A DNA stretch of 64,000 nt from Lunularia cruciata (GCA_948567375.1 OX419759.1:58680593-58744592), one strand, 5' to 3'; counted from the stretch's first letter, positions 44,912 through 57,168 are shown. Notes: a model not told the origin generated them from the letters alone. Made by a program: numbers and translations.

Positions 44912-47764
44912 ATGGAAATCAATTCTCCATCTTTGGAGTCTCTGGCCAATGAAGCTGTGGATTTGGAGCACATTCCCATCGAGGAGGTCTTCATCCAACT
45001 CAAATGCACAGAAAAGGGACTCACTCAAACAGAAGGAGAGGCCCGTCTCAAAATCTTCGGTTTCAACAAATTAGAAGAGAAAAATGAGAGCAAAATACTC
45101 AAGTTCTTGGGATTCATGTGGAATCCTTTGTCTTGGGTTATGGAAGCTGCTGCAATCATGGCCATTGCCCTGGCAAATGGTGGAGGAAAACCCCCCGATT
45201 GGCAAGATTTCGTAGGTATTATCACGCTTCTAGTGATAAACTCCACCATCAGTTTCATAGAAGAGAACAATGCAGGAAACGCCGCTGCTTCCTTGATGGC
45301 TCGCCTTGCACCCAAGACGAAGGTGCTTCGAGATGGAAAATGGTCGGAGCAGGACGCAGAAATACTTGTTCCCGGAGATATCATTAGCATCAAATTGGGA
45401 GATATTGTTCCTGCGGATGCTCGTCTTTTGGAAGGGGATGCATTGAAGATTGACCAGTCTGCTCTCACTGGTGAGTCGCTCCCCGTTACCAAGAAGCCAG
45501 GGGATGAGGTTTACTCGGGATCTACTTGTAAGCAAGGAGAACTCGACGCAGTCGTGATAGCTACCGGGGTTCACAGCTTCTTTGGAAAGGCTGCCCATCT
45601 CGTCGACAGCACCCATCAAGTTGGCCACTTCCAGAAGGTGCTTACGGCTATAGGAAATTTTTGCATCATCTCGATCGCAATCGGTCTCGTGATCGAGATC
45701 ATTGTCATGTTTCCAATCCAGCGTAGACAATACAGGGAGGGAATCGACAATTTATTGGTGCTTCTTATCGGTGGTATTCCAATTGCTATGCCAACCGTTC
45801 TATCCGTTACAATGGCTATAGGGTCTCACCGGCTGTCCCAACAAGGCGCAATCACGAAGAGAATGACCGCCATCGAAGAGATGGCTGGCATGGATGTTTT
45901 GTGCAGCGACAAGACTGGAACCTTGACCTTGAATAAGCTTACTGTGGATAAGAATCTCATCGAGTGTTTCACCAAGGGCATTGACAAAGATTTCGTCGTG
46001 CTATCGGCAGCCAGGGCAGCAAGGGTAGAAAATCAGGATGCAATTGATACCGCGATAGTGGGAATGCTCGCCGATCCCAAAGAAGCTCGTGCCGGCATTA
46101 CGGAAATTCACTTCCTCCCCTTTAATCCAGTTGACAAACGCACAGCAATCACGTTCGTGGACAGCAATGGAATATGGCACAGAGCAAGCAAAGGAGCACC
46201 AGAAGAAATTTTGCACTTGGCCCACGACAAGGATACAATTTCTAAGAGAGTTCATGCAGTAATTGACAAGTTCGCTGAACGTGGCCTTCGATCACTGGCT
46301 GTTGCTACACAGGAAGTACCTGATAAAAGCAAGGACAGTGTAGGAGGTCCTTGGCAGTTTTTGGGCCTTCTTCCCCTTTTCGACCCACCTCGTCACGACA
46401 GTGCCGAGACAATCCGTCAAGCGCTGAATCTGGGAGTGAATGTTAAGATGATTACCGGTGATCAGTTGGCTATCGCGAAGGAGACAGGGCGTCGTCTGGG
46501 GATGGGGACCAATATGTATCCATCCTCGGCCCTCCTTGGACAGCATAAGGATGAGGCCATTGCATCTCTGCCCGTGGATGAACTTATTGAGAGCGCTGAC
46601 GGTTTTGCAGGGGTTTTCCCTGAGCACAAGTACGAGATTGTGAAGCGGCTGCAGGAGAAGAAGCACATTTGCGGCATGACTGGAGATGGTGTGAATGATG
46701 CACCTGCACTAAAGAAGGCAGACATAGGCATTGCGGTGGCTGATGCTACAGATGCTGCGCGAAGTGCATCAGACATTGTTCTGACAGAACCTGGACTGAG
46801 TGTCATCATCAGTGCGGTGCTCACGAGTCGAGCTATCTTCCAAAGGATGAAGAACTACACCATCTACGCCGTGTCGATTACTATTCGAATTGTGCTTGGG
46901 TTTCTGTTGCTAACTCTCATTTGGAAGTTCGACTTCTCACCTTTCATGGTGCTGATCATCGCTATCTTGAACGATGGTACAATTATGACCATCTCCAAGG
47001 ATCGCGTCAAGCCCTCTCCACTTCCTGATAGTTGGAAACTTGGTGAGATATTTGCACAGGGTGTTGTTATTGGTACATACCTTGCAATCATGACTGTTGT
47101 ATTTTTCTGGGCTGCTGATAAGACTGACTTCTTCCAGCGATCTTTCGGGGTTCGATCAATCAGTGGAAACAGCAATGAACTCACGGCTGCCGTCTACCTC
47201 CAAGTCAGTATCATCAGTCAAGCTTTGATTTTCGTAACAAGATCTATGAGCTGGTCGTTCATGGAGAGGCCAGGATTCCTTCTCGTGAGCGCATTCTGGA
47301 TTGCGCAGCTGGTTGCAACTTTGATTGCCGTGTATGCCAATTGGGGATTCGCTCACATCAAGGGTATCGGCTGGCAATGGGCCGGTGTTATCTGGCTGTA
47401 CTCACTAGTGACTTACTTTCCTCTCGATATCATCAAGTTTGCTGTCCGATACATATTAAGTGGGAAGGCATGGGACAGTATGCTCAACAGCAGCACTGCA
47501 TTCACGAACAAGAAAGACTTCGGGAAAAATGGCCGTCAGGCTCAATGGGCTAAGCAACAAAGGACACTTCATGGGCTTACCACTGGAGAAGATGAAGGAA
47601 ACGAAGAAAAGTACAAGAATGTTCCTGATCTAGCTGGTGGAGCCAAAAGGCGTGCAGAAATGGCACGGTTGAGAGAGTTCCACACATTGAAAGGACATGT
47701 GGAGTCAGTTGTTAAGCTTAAAGGAATAGATGTAGAGACAATCAACCAGTCCTACACATTATGA
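44912..47764 (+). CDS. Plasma-membrane H+-ATPase (P3A), copy 3, intronless
   Basis: A complete 950-residue proton pump. Catalytic Asp333 in DKTGTLT, TGES at 186-189, [14 protein letters not shown] and GDGVNDAP are all present. The tail carries [11 protein letters not shown], a Glu-rich stretch ([12 protein letters not shown]), and ends QSYTL with penultimate Thr949. The chosen ATG (44912) is the first in frame and aligns with copy 1 ([10 protein letters not shown] against [10 protein letters not shown]). The longer open frame from 44825 begins with GTG and is leader sequence. No introns. The gene points away from copy 2 and towards the pseudogene copy 4. Role as for copy 1: proton export driven by ATP at the plasma membrane, controlled by tail phosphorylation. 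Confidence 0.97.
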   Translation: MEINSPSLESLANEAVDLEHIPIEEVFIQLKCTEKGLTQTEGEARLKIFGFNKLEEKNESKILKFLGFMWNPLSWVMEAAAIMAIALANGGGKPPDWQDFVGIITLLVINSTISFIEENNAGNAAASLMARLAPKTKVLRDGKWSEQDAEILVPGDIISIKLGDIVPADARLLEGDALKIDQSALTGESLPVTKKPGDEVYSGSTCKQGELDAVVIATGVHSFFGKAAHLVDSTHQVGHFQKVLTAIGNFCIISIAIGLVIEIIVMFPIQRRQYREGIDNLLVLLIGGIPIAMPTVLSVTMAIGSHRLSQQGAITKRMTAIEEMAGMDVLCSDKTGTLTLNKLTVDKNLIECFTKGIDKDFVVLSAARAARVENQDAIDTAIVGMLADPKEARAGITEIHFLPFNPVDKRTAITFVDSNGIWHRASKGAPEEILHLAHDKDTISKRVHAVIDKFAERGLRSLAVATQEVPDKSKDSVGGPWQFLGLLPLFDPPRHDSAETIRQALNLGVNVKMITGDQLAIAKETGRRLGMGTNMYPSSALLGQHKDEAIASLPVDELIESADGFAGVFPEHKYEIVKRLQEKKHICGMTGDGVNDAPALKKADIGIAVADATDAARSASDIVLTEPGLSVIISAVLTSRAIFQRMKNYTIYAVSITIRIVLGFLLLTLIWKFDFSPFMVLIIAILNDGTIMTISKDRVKPSPLPDSWKLGEIFAQGVVIGTYLAIMTVVFFWAADKTDFFQRSFGVRSISGNSNELTAAVYLQVSIISQALIFVTRSMSWSFMERPGFLLVSAFWIAQLVATLIAVYANWGFAHIKGIGWQWAGVIWLYSLVTYFPLDIIKFAVRYILSGKAWDSMLNSSTAFTNKKDFGKNGRQAQWAKQQRTLHGLTTGEDEGNEEKYKNVPDLAGGAKRRAEMARLREFHTLKGHVESVVKLKGIDVETINQSYTL

Positions 47765-48040
47765 TCTGTTTAGACGTCTTCTATTACTTTACATTTCAAC
47801 ATCCCTTGAGGAACAACAACCTATTCTTTCTCAGCGCACTCCATTCAAGCAGGACTAAGTTTAGTTCCGTTTCTGCCAGGAAACTTGGGGATATAGATCA
47901 TAACATTTCTCAGTTATAGTAGATGGGTAGTATTCAGTAGGTACCTCTCGACATTTGCTCATTGTCTCAAGCTTTGTCTAGCCCTACTAAAACCATTACA
48001 TGACCTGTGTAAGTAAGGCGTGAATCTTTACCACATTGGG

Positions 48041-48071
48041 AGGTCAATTTCCTAACATAGGAAATTGACCT
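48041..48071. repeat. Perfect 14-bp hairpin downstream of copy 3
   Basis: AGGTCAATTTCCTA, loop ACA, TAGGAAATTGACCT. It lies about 280 bp after the stop codon of copy 3, so it could be in the 3' UTR or just beyond. Confidence 0.85.
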
Positions 48072-48088
48072 GCAAATTGACATAGGAA

Positions 48089-48120
48089 ATTTTTGTAAGG
48101 ACATAGCTCCTTACAAAAAT
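48089..48120. repeat. Perfect 13-bp hairpin downstream of copy 3
   Basis: ATTTTTGTAAGGA, loop CATAGC, TCCTTACAAAAAT. It lies only 17 bp after the first hairpin. The joining sequence partly repeats pieces of the first one (AAATTGACATAGGAAATT). Confidence 0.85.
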
Positions 48121-50423
48121 GAATAAATTTCAGTCTTGGTATATTGCGAGGTGGATGATAAACCAACTAGCGATGTTTATTCCAACTACTACTACTACTA
48201 CTACTATTGCCTGCTTATCTGTGCTTGTCGCATTTATAAGCCGCTTGTAGTCAGCTACATGCGGGATCTGATTGAGATGTGAGTTACACTGTGCGTGTTC
48301 TTATGAGCCATCAGGCGGTATACAAGCGAATATGGTCAACTTGTGTGCTAACTATGCCATTTCAAAGCCATATTGAAAATTATAATAGTTCACGTCATTT
48401 TCTGAAGTAACTGTCTTGCTTCAACCACTAACGCGTTTCCACACCTTCTGAGTTACCATATAACCATGCCTCAGGTTGGTGCAGTAATCATCAAAACTTC
48501 ATAACAGAAGTCACTTTCTGTCGTAGTAAGCAGGATTAATGATGAGCTTAGAGGGTTTGAGTCCATATATGGTCAATGGCATGATTCTCTGAGGCGTACG
48601 CGATTTCAATCTAGTATGTAGCTGAAAGTTTCCAACATGAATTCGTAGTGCCAACTTACGACATGCTTATCAGCCTTTCCTCGTACCAAATAAGCACACC
48701 GAAACACGTACTCAATAGCTGCCTTAAATAGATATTGATACAGATACTAGCTGCCTAAATATCCAATCTGCATGATTGCCATCTTAATACTACCTACGAC
48801 ATTTTCCCTGCTAAATTACCCTAGTATATAAACTTTTTTTGATAAACTCGTTAGCATCTGAAAGGTCACAGTTGTAGTAGTTCCTTGGGTCCACTAATTG
48901 CTGGATAGTCAGCTTCCTTGTAGACAGAATGTGTTGTCATATTGAAATGTGGCAGACCATGGATACATCCTTTTCTTCTTCACAATATCTTACAGTTCTC
49001 AAGAAAGGATAATTCAAACAAAAATGTAATTTTCTTCGTTCTGTCATCCAAAATCCAAAATGGATGTAAAAAACGCAGTAGCTGAGATACAAGAAATAAA
49101 AGCAGAGATGTTTGCATTTATAAACTTTTGACGGATGGGGCCGAGCCATAACCTGAATAAACTCTATGCCTGCTGTAAACTGATTTCTGTTGGGAAGGTA
49201 CTACCTGTCTTTTAGCCAGGATATTGTTGACATGGATGATTTACGCAAATCATACACGAGCAGCAGTAACTGTGCAGAATCTTTCTAAACCTTCTCGCGC
49301 AAATTTCTCCCACACATATCTCCTTTCTACAGTGAGAAGTGGGAGAAATTCTGTCCAGATCCGCATCAGTCCTTTTAATTCAAGAGCTTCTACAAGAGTG
49401 AGGTCTGATCTGATCCAGGCTCGTCATTTTCGAGAGTGGAGTCTATAGCAGAGTGGACTGTGTCCGATGACACGATGAAGAGGACCGCATTTTCGAGAAT
49501 TTGAAGGTGGTGCTTGAACTTTTGGTCAAGATGCTTCAATTCCCCTGACATTGTAAAACTATGATAGATCCAAGCCCTTCACGGACTCAGAGATAGTAGA
49601 GAATCATCAGAACAGAACGTTCGCCAATAGGATTCGGTTACAGCAATTAGCACTAGCTAGAATCAGTTCATGATGGCAATTTATATTAACAGCAAGTAGA
49701 ATGTCATTATGCCATGGTAAAAGCTCGCAGCGTTTGCTTTTGTGTTCATAGATTACTGAAAGAACTTGATAGGGGAAGGGTACGCAAGGCGATTAGAGTT
49801 CTTTCAGGGGAGATGCGGTGCATCTAGATTGCTGTATTGACCATGTCTGTACACAAATTACAAGAACGAAAACCAGGACTTCATTTATACTCCTGATAGT
49901 ACAGTAGCTTTCTTCTAAAGTGAGAAAGCCATCCTCACTCAAAACTGGGACGTGCTCTGTTTCTAACTTGAGAGCTCCTTCGGACTATGGCCTAAGGCTG
50001 TTCACTTCTATTTGTGAACTACCTAAATCTGTATTCGGACGTAATTGACCCCAATCACTAGTATTTGTTGTGAATGTGCTCCTTGCTCCACCAGTGTACT
50101 GTTATCTATCTTTTCCACGCATCCTTGGAGAAACGTCTACATAAATGCCTGATGGTAAGCCAAGCTCTTCGCTCGAGCTGCCTATACCCAAGATGGACAG
50201 ACCCCTGTTCATCCTATACAGGGATAATGAATTCTAATACTAAGGGTATCATAAATCAGAATTGCCAAACAAAGTTTTCGGTAACCCATTTTTCCGACTT
50301 CTAAGAAAGGACTCAAGGAGAAACTCCTCAAACATTATACCGTGTAGGACTTGCCTATCATATCCATATGCATTTCTTTCAGCTTGACAACAGATTCGAC
50401 ATGTCCCTTCAATGTGTGTAGTT

Positions 50424-50625
50424 CTTGTCAAGAATTATCGTGCACAATCAAACGTAACCAAAGGAAATCATCACAGAAGAGACAAGATTTGCTATTGAGG
50501 TTCACCCAACGTGGGCTACGTCTCCGCGCGCAGTCCTTTTGCTAGTTCCACTAGACTGGATAGAACACTTACATACTGAGAATACCACTGATCTAATCTA
50601 AGAAAAGAACTACTCCGTCTCTGTG
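50424..50625 (+). repeat. 200-bp repeat inside pseudogene, left copy
   Basis: Starts TTGTCAAGAATTATCGTGCAC and continues through TCACCCAACGTGGG, TTGCTAGTTCCACTAGACTGG and AAGAACTACTCCGTCTCT. It is the inverse of 51067-51270 at roughly 90 percent. It forms one end of a 420-bp insertion in the tail coding region. Confidence 0.85.
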
Positions 50626-51066
50626 TTTAAGATCTCTCGCCGCTTCTTGATGCAACACTCCTAGTGTTTGAGTATCGACTGAAATTAACCAACATAGTTA
50701 ATCATCAGTAGGATTCTATTTGCAATAGAATAACGCCGCTTTGATAACCTTAAGTTCAATCTTCTCGTTTAAGCACGTTTAAGCCGTGTACATTCAAACA
50801 TCGATCAAGAGATCATGCTCTTTCGCGTGTAGTGGGAAACTAATCCTCAACATTTCTCTCAACGTTCCCATTTCTGCAAGTCTTTTTGCATCTCCAGTTA
50901 ACTCAGGAACATACTTACACTTATCGTCGTTTTCCCCTTCTTCTGAACCAGGAATACTCAGCCCGTGAACGAGTGTGTTGTTGCTGTGCCCATTGTGCTT
51001 GACGGTCATTCTTCCTGAAATCTGTTGTGTTGGTGAATACAGATCGCTATCGCACTGCATTCAACC

Positions 51067-51270
51067 TAGAGACGAAGTAGTTCTCTTCTTGTATTAGATC
51101 AGTGATATTGTCAGTATATAAGTGTTCTAGCCAGTCTAGTGGAACTAGCAAAAAGACTGCGCGCCGGGACGTAACCCACGTTGGGTGAACCTCGATAACA
51201 AATCTGTGTCTCTTCTGTGATGATTTCTTTTGTTTACGTTTGATTGTGCACGGTGATTCTTGACAAGATC
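51067..51270 (-). repeat. 200-bp repeat inside pseudogene, right copy
   Basis: Inverted partner of 50424-50625. It abuts H+-ATPase sequence on both sides: the DFFER region at 51271 and the tail fragment at about 51060. So it replaces the intervening ~345 bp of coding sequence. Confidence 0.85.
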
Positions 51271-53454
51271 GCTCGAAGAAGTCAGTTTTGACAGCAGCCC
51301 AGAAAAATACCAGTCATGATTGCAAGATACGTACCGAGAACAATGCCCTGTGCAAAATTCTCCCCAAGTTTCCAATTATCAGGAAGTGGAGAGGGCTTGA
51401 CACGATCCTTGGAGATGTTCATGATTGTACGGTCGTTAATGATAGCGATGATCAGCACCATGAAAGGTGAGAAGTCGAACTTCCAAATCAGAGTCAGCAA
51501 CAGAAACTCAAGCACAATTCGAATGGTCGTAAATTGTGCAGTTCTTCATCCTTTGGAGGACAGCTCAACTCGTGAGCAGCGCCTTGATGATGACACTCAG
51601 CCCAGGTTCAGTGAGGACTCTGTCTGATGCACTTCGAACAGCATTCTCTAGCATCGGCCACCGCAATACCTGTGCCTTCTTTAGTGCGGGTGCATCACTC
51701 ACAACGTTTCCTGTTATACCGCCTATGTGCTTATTTCTCTCGCAGCCGCTTTACAATCCCGTACTTGTTCTGAGGGGAAAGCCCTGCAAAACCGTCAGCG
51801 CTCTCGATAAGTTCATCCAAAGGCAGAGATGCAATTGCCTCATCCTTGTGCTGTCCAAGGGGGGCCGAGGATGGATACATGTTGGTCCCCATCTCCAGAT
51901 GACGCCCTGTTTCTTTTGCAAAAGCCAACTGATCACCGGTAATCACCTTAGCATTCCCCTTCAGATTCAGCGCCTGACGGATTGTCTCGGCACTGTCACG
52001 ACTAGGTGGGTCGAAAAGAGGAAGAGAGCCCAAAAACTGCCAAGGACCTCCTGCACTGTCCTTGCTTTTCTCAGGTGCTTTCTGTGTAGCAACAGCCAGT
52101 GATCGAAGGCCACGTTCAGCGAACTTGTCAATCACTGCGTGGGCCACTCGAAGAAATTTCATCTTTGTTATGGTCCAAGAGCAAAAGTATTTCTGGTGCT
52201 CCTTTCCTTGCTCTTTGCCATTTTGCCGTTTGCTGTCCACGAGCGTATTTGCTGTGCGTTTGTGAACTGGATTAAAGGAGAGGAAATAAATCTCCGTAAT
52301 GTCTGCGCGAGCTTCTTGGGGGTCAGCGAGCATTACCACTATTGCGGTATCTATTGCCTCCTGCCTTTCTATCCTTGCTCCCCTGGCTGCTGACAGCACG
52401 GTGTTATCTTTGTCAATCCCTTGGTGAAATTCTTGATGAGATTCTTATCTACAGTCAGCTTATTCAAGGTCCAGTCTTGTCGCTGCACAGAACATCCATG
52501 CCTGTCATTTCTTCGATGGCGCTCATTCTCTTTGTGATTGCGCCTTGTTGGGACAGCCGGTGAGAGTCTATAGCCATTGAAACGGATAGAACGGTTGGCA
52601 TAACAATTGGAAACAAAAAATTTATTGGTCAGCACCAATAAATTGGCGATTCCTTCCCTATATTTTCTGCGCTGGATAGAGAACAGGACAATGATCTCGA
52701 TCACGAGGCCAATTGCGAATGAGATGATGCAAACGTTTCCGATGGTTGTGAGCACTTCCCGGAAATGGCCAACTTGATGAGTGCTGTCGATGAGACCCGA
52801 CTTGCCGGAGCAAACCTCATTCCCTGGCTTCTTGGTAACAGGAAGCGATTCACCAGTGAGAGCAGACTTGGCAATCTTCAATACATCCCCTTCCAAAAGA
52901 CGAGCATCCACCGGTACATGATGCTAATAATATCCACAAGAACAAGAATTTCTGTATCCTGCCTGGACAACTTCCCATCTCTGAACACCTTCGTCTTGGC
53001 GAGCCATCAAAGAATCAGCGGCGTTCCTTGCATTGTTCTCCTCAATGAAACAAATGGTGAAGTTGATCTCTATGAGAGTAAATATTTCCTATGATATCTT
53101 GCCAATCTGGAGGCGTACCTCCACCATTTGCCAGGGCAACGGCCATGATTGCAGCAGCCTCCATACGACAGCGGATTCCACATGAAGCCCAAAGACTTAA
53201 AAAATTTACTCCCATTTTTCTCTTCCAATTTGTTGAAGCCAAATTTTTGAAGTCGACCTTCTCCTTCCGACTGCGTGAAACCATTTTCTGCGCATCTCAG
53301 TTGAATAAATACCTCTATGGGAATGTGTTCCAAATCCATTGTCTCGTTTGTCAGAGTTTGCAGTGATTGCAAATTACTGTCCTCCATCACTGATCTTACT
53401 GATCTCTTTAGTCGACAAATTATGTCTCTCCGGGCACTCCTGTCAGAGTACCGC

Positions 53455-53472
53455 TCAAATGTGTTCACTCAT
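53455..53472 (-). promoter_or_regulatory. Leader uORF remnant of copy 4 (5 codons)
   Basis: The frame reads MSEHI then stop, 67 nt upstream of the pseudogene start and at the same place as in the functional copies. Confidence 0.45.
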
Positions 53473-53546
53473 GCGCAGGTACTACGAGTTCTTGAATTAT
53501 TGAGCAAACACATGCGAAGAGAATGAAATGGTTGAGATACTACAAA

Positions 53547-53572
53547 CATGTCAAATGGGGATTTATAAAGGC
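53547..53572 (-). promoter_or_regulatory. Core promoter block of copy 4
   Basis: On the plus strand CATGTCAAATGGGG followed by ATTTATAAAGGC. It matches the promoter blocks of copies 2 and 3, so the pseudogene has kept its core promoter. Confidence 0.65.
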
Positions 53573-53599
53573 ATCAGAATAGAGATCCTTAAGAGATTC

Positions 53600-56500
53600 A
53601 TCCCTTTCGGGCATTGACGGGTGAGGCAGAGACGCCGAGCAATCATGGACAGGCAGGCAAAGCTATCATCCTACGCAGAATCGCATGTTATCCAACGATT
53701 GAAGGAGCTAAATTGGTCCCCTATTTCGTTTTGTCTGGCCATGAGGTCAATGTCTGCAGGAACTTCATGCACTACTCATCTCAGTAGTGCTGAATCTCGA
53801 CCAGCACATTCACGTGCAACAGGATCTCTGTCTCTTCCCTCTTCCAGCCATTGCCACATCCCTCAACTTCTCTGCCTGTACAAGACTTAGAGCCGTGAGC
53901 ATTGAGAAATATTACGATAATTGCGGTCGTTTATCGTAAGCTCAAGAGGCAGAAGAGTGTGCAACAGAAAGTGGGGAATCAAATCCTTCCTCTTTGGACA
54001 CGTACATTGATAACGTTGGACCTGTTCGCAGGTCGTCGGTGAATCATTGGCTACCTGTAACATCCATATTTTCTTGTACGACGTTGTAATCAGCGATAAA
54101 GCAGGTATCTATTCCGAATTCCAACCATCTCAGAAATAGTCTTCAGACCGTTGTCGAGACGAAATTACCTGTGTGAGGGGATTGGACTTGATTTTCGGAT
54201 TCCGTCCTTCGCAAACATTGCACCATCCCTTCAGTATGCCGAAGAAAAACTCAGGATTAGATACGGATTCTGTTACTTCTACTATTATGGACTAAGTTCA
54301 GGTGGTGCGCAATCTCCTTCTGCTGGTCGGACTTCGTTAAATTTCATGCGTCGATGTCCGCCTGCTCATCTTGATCAACTGCTGGTAAATGATCTTCAGA
54401 TTCCTGACAGAATTTCGAGCGAAAACTTTGTCTTTCAGATTTCGGAAGTAAGAGAATGCAACTTTCGCACTGGACTCTCTCTTCTTTCCGTATCGTGTTA
54501 TAACGATGAGTTGCTGGCAGGGTATTGGATCGTAATACAGGACCTAAAACTCCAAATTATCCATCCAGACTTGAATTCTTCGTAATTCGGATCTTCTGAA
54601 AGGCGCGAATGGATTCTTACTCTTCTCATCCTTCAACGGCAAGATTATATCTTTGCCCTGCGATTTGCCAATCCTCGAGCCTCACAAGGACCAATATAGT
54701 TACCATGTTACATGTGAAAGTGCATTTGATTAAGAAGATAAATTGTAATTTGCTAGTTAGCTAAAACCCAAAAATTGTACGAAGTATGGTCCACGATCGA
54801 TATGTGCGTAGATTCCACTCATTGAATTCTTATCAGCGCCGACAACCTGTTGATCCAACTTGAGCACAGAATGGGTTCCGGATGTTCCCACATGGACAAG
54901 GTTCCTAGACCCACGATTCTGTGACAAGTCGTCATAGACACCACAATTTAGTCGGCAGTTGAAGGCCAACTTCGTGAGCGTTGCTTGTCAGGATGAAAAT
55001 ATAAAGGTTCCTCCTTGGTTATTCCTTATTGTGGTTCTCATCAAGGCAAACCGCTGCATCAATGAGAGGAGGCCGAAGAATGTATTTTCCGCTTCCGTTA
55101 CGACGTAAATATCTCGTCCATGCACTGTTCCCGGAGGACTTCGAACGACGAGAGTAAACAACCGCGTACGAACACTGGGCCCACCTGAACGTCAAAGAAA
55201 GGCACGATGCTCAGTCTTCACGATCCCCGGGTTCCCGGCGTTACAATGAGGCGTAAATTTCGAATACCACATAACTTGAAAATAGCGGTCCTCCCTGAAT
55301 CAACTGATGTCTCTTCGTCTTCTGGGTGTTTCATGTGAACGCGACGTTCTTCGAGTGTATAACCTCAAATCTTTTAACGCTCAAGATTTACCATACAAAA
55401 TTGAAGATGGACTTTCTTAGCTTTAGCGCTCTTTGATTTTCTTCTACCCCTAGTCTCATTAGAAGTTTAACATACTTGTTTACAGATTTGCATGCTTGTC
55501 ATCGATCGATCCTCGATAGAATATCGAGGATATATTGTTAGCAGTTAGTGAATTTGTCCATAACAGAACAATTCAGGATGTTCAGCCGAAGTGACCGGGG
55601 TCGAAAATGAATGTAACTGCAAAAGTCAAGGAATCGTGCGTGAATAGTTGCTCAACTTTATGGTATTGCTGACTCAATCGTAATTGCTTAACACCCTTAT
55701 GGTGGGAAGGTGCAATCGAACTCATCGACCAGCAAATAGTCTCAAATGTCCTTGTAACTATAATAGTTAAAATCAAGTTCAGTGAGAAATCTAGTGGCAT
55801 CGCATGTCCACCTACGAGCGTATGTAGTCCCACCCTGGTATTTCTTTCAAACATCATTTCCTTTTTATAAAACGATGGGACTTCATTAGAATCGAACATG
55901 AACACCAGATAGTGAATATAATCATTCTCTCTCTATGCCTACGAGCCCAGAAGAGAAAACCTAAAGGTATAGCATCATACGTTGTTGTTTCAATATCTCA
56001 CACTTACTGCCGGAAATAAATGTCAATCACGAATGTCTGCACCACTAGAAGACAGAGAAAAACGTTAAATCAGGCATGCTACCATGCTTGTAATAGTTGC
56101 AAGTTTGTCAAAATTCCAATTGGACAAATCTTTACGAATGTATGCTTGAGTAGATCGAATGTTTGCTGCACAATCATGCCATTTAGCATTTTGAGTGGCA
56201 CGATATATTTGATATTAGAGGTGGAAACACGAAGGGAACAAGCTATTGTTACTGTAATTCTCCTTTACTGTGGTAACTCTAATTTTGTTGTAAACATATT
56301 TTCAAAAACCTCTAATCTGCACTGACGACAAGAAAAAGAGTAAACCTTTTTCTGCAGAGTTATTTGTAGGCATGAGAATTTTTCCTCAATCTTCCCCACC
56401 AAATAGTTCTGAGGGATGCCACAGTAACTTCTCATTGGGGGTTTCACATATGAATTTACGGGTTTCCGTTAAATATTGAGGGTTAGATTTGCGATTATTA

Positions 56501-57072
56501 GGCATTTCAGTTAGGGAGTTCTCGGGTCCTATGATTGACTGAAATAAAGAATATGTGATTTTTTTATAAGTGAACCAGGATACAGAACTTGAATTATGGA
56601 CCCAAGTGTCACACCCATAACATCCGCTGATGTGGGTCAAACAAAGTCAACCCGCAATTCACTGTCTGGTTTAGGCTATGCATGGGTGATAAACAGTAAT
56701 TCAAGGAGTTATAATTCCACTTGTCCGCTCCCACAATTCTGTATAATTACATTATTCATGATTTTACACCACTTACTCTTAAATCGCCTTTTGTCTCTTC
56801 CGCCTGTCCTGATTTTTCCCCCGGAACATAATGAGATGTTGCGTTTCATACTGTTCATGGACGTTTCAGGCACGGCAGCCATTAGGACTTGTAGAACATG
56901 CTAGAATTTTAGTTTCACAACTTTAATTTGTTTTAGTTTTCCCAACTGAGACGCCATATTAGGGGCTTCAAGAATAGCTTTTCAATGAACGTCCGTATAG
57001 AAATATTAGGGGTGTGATGCCATTTCAGTTTTTGAGGAGGATAATTTATAAGGGTACGGGAGGGTGAAGGGT
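53600..57072. other. Intergenic DNA without recognised genes
   Basis: A 144-codon open frame at 54151-54585 lacks an ATG at its start and has no known domain. A perfect 10-bp hairpin (ATCCTCGATA, GAA, TATCGAGGAT) lies at 55509-55531. No RNA gene seen. Confidence 0.45.
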
Positions 57073-57168
57073 ACACAAAGGATGGGAAGACCCAATCAAG
57101 CGGTAAAAGGGTGACACAAAATAGATAAAATGGGGCTAAGCTCCAGTAGAATCGATATGAGAAATCAA
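57073..57168 (-). repeat. Truncated LINE 3' tail
   Basis: On the plus strand AAAGGATGGGAAGACCC...AAAATGGGGCTAAGCTCCAG...GATATGAGAAATC. Same family and orientation as 28831-28948; coding parts are absent. Confidence 0.7.

Larger units (their letters stand above)
47765..50334. other. 3' side of copy 3 and intergenic DNA
   Basis: No gene recognised. It contains the two palindromes described below, an (ACT)7 microsatellite at 48185-48205 and a 12-bp inverted repeat at 49302-49350 (AATTTCTCCCAC and its complement). Confidence 0.5.
50335..53387 (-). pseudogene. H+-ATPase pseudogene, copy 4
   Basis: A broken paralog of the three pumps. The N-terminus ([23 protein letters not shown]) starts at 53387 and the end still reads SYTV then TAA at 50335. 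Between them are many small deletions and frameshifts. One 7-bp loss near 52470 destroys the DKTGTLT phosphorylation motif, and part of the [10 protein letters not shown] region is gone. About 115 codons of the last membrane segments are replaced by a 200-bp repeat (51067-51270), and a 420-bp insertion splits the tail between LRE and LHTLKGH. It cannot make a pump. Its last residue, Val, is the usual one for plants. Confidence 0.95.

Noticed and set aside
48185-48205. (ACT)7 microsatellite
   Set aside because: An ordinary short microsatellite with no sign of function.
54151-54585. 144-codon open frame
   Set aside because: It opens at TTG with no early ATG, shows no domain and lies in unconserved intergenic DNA.
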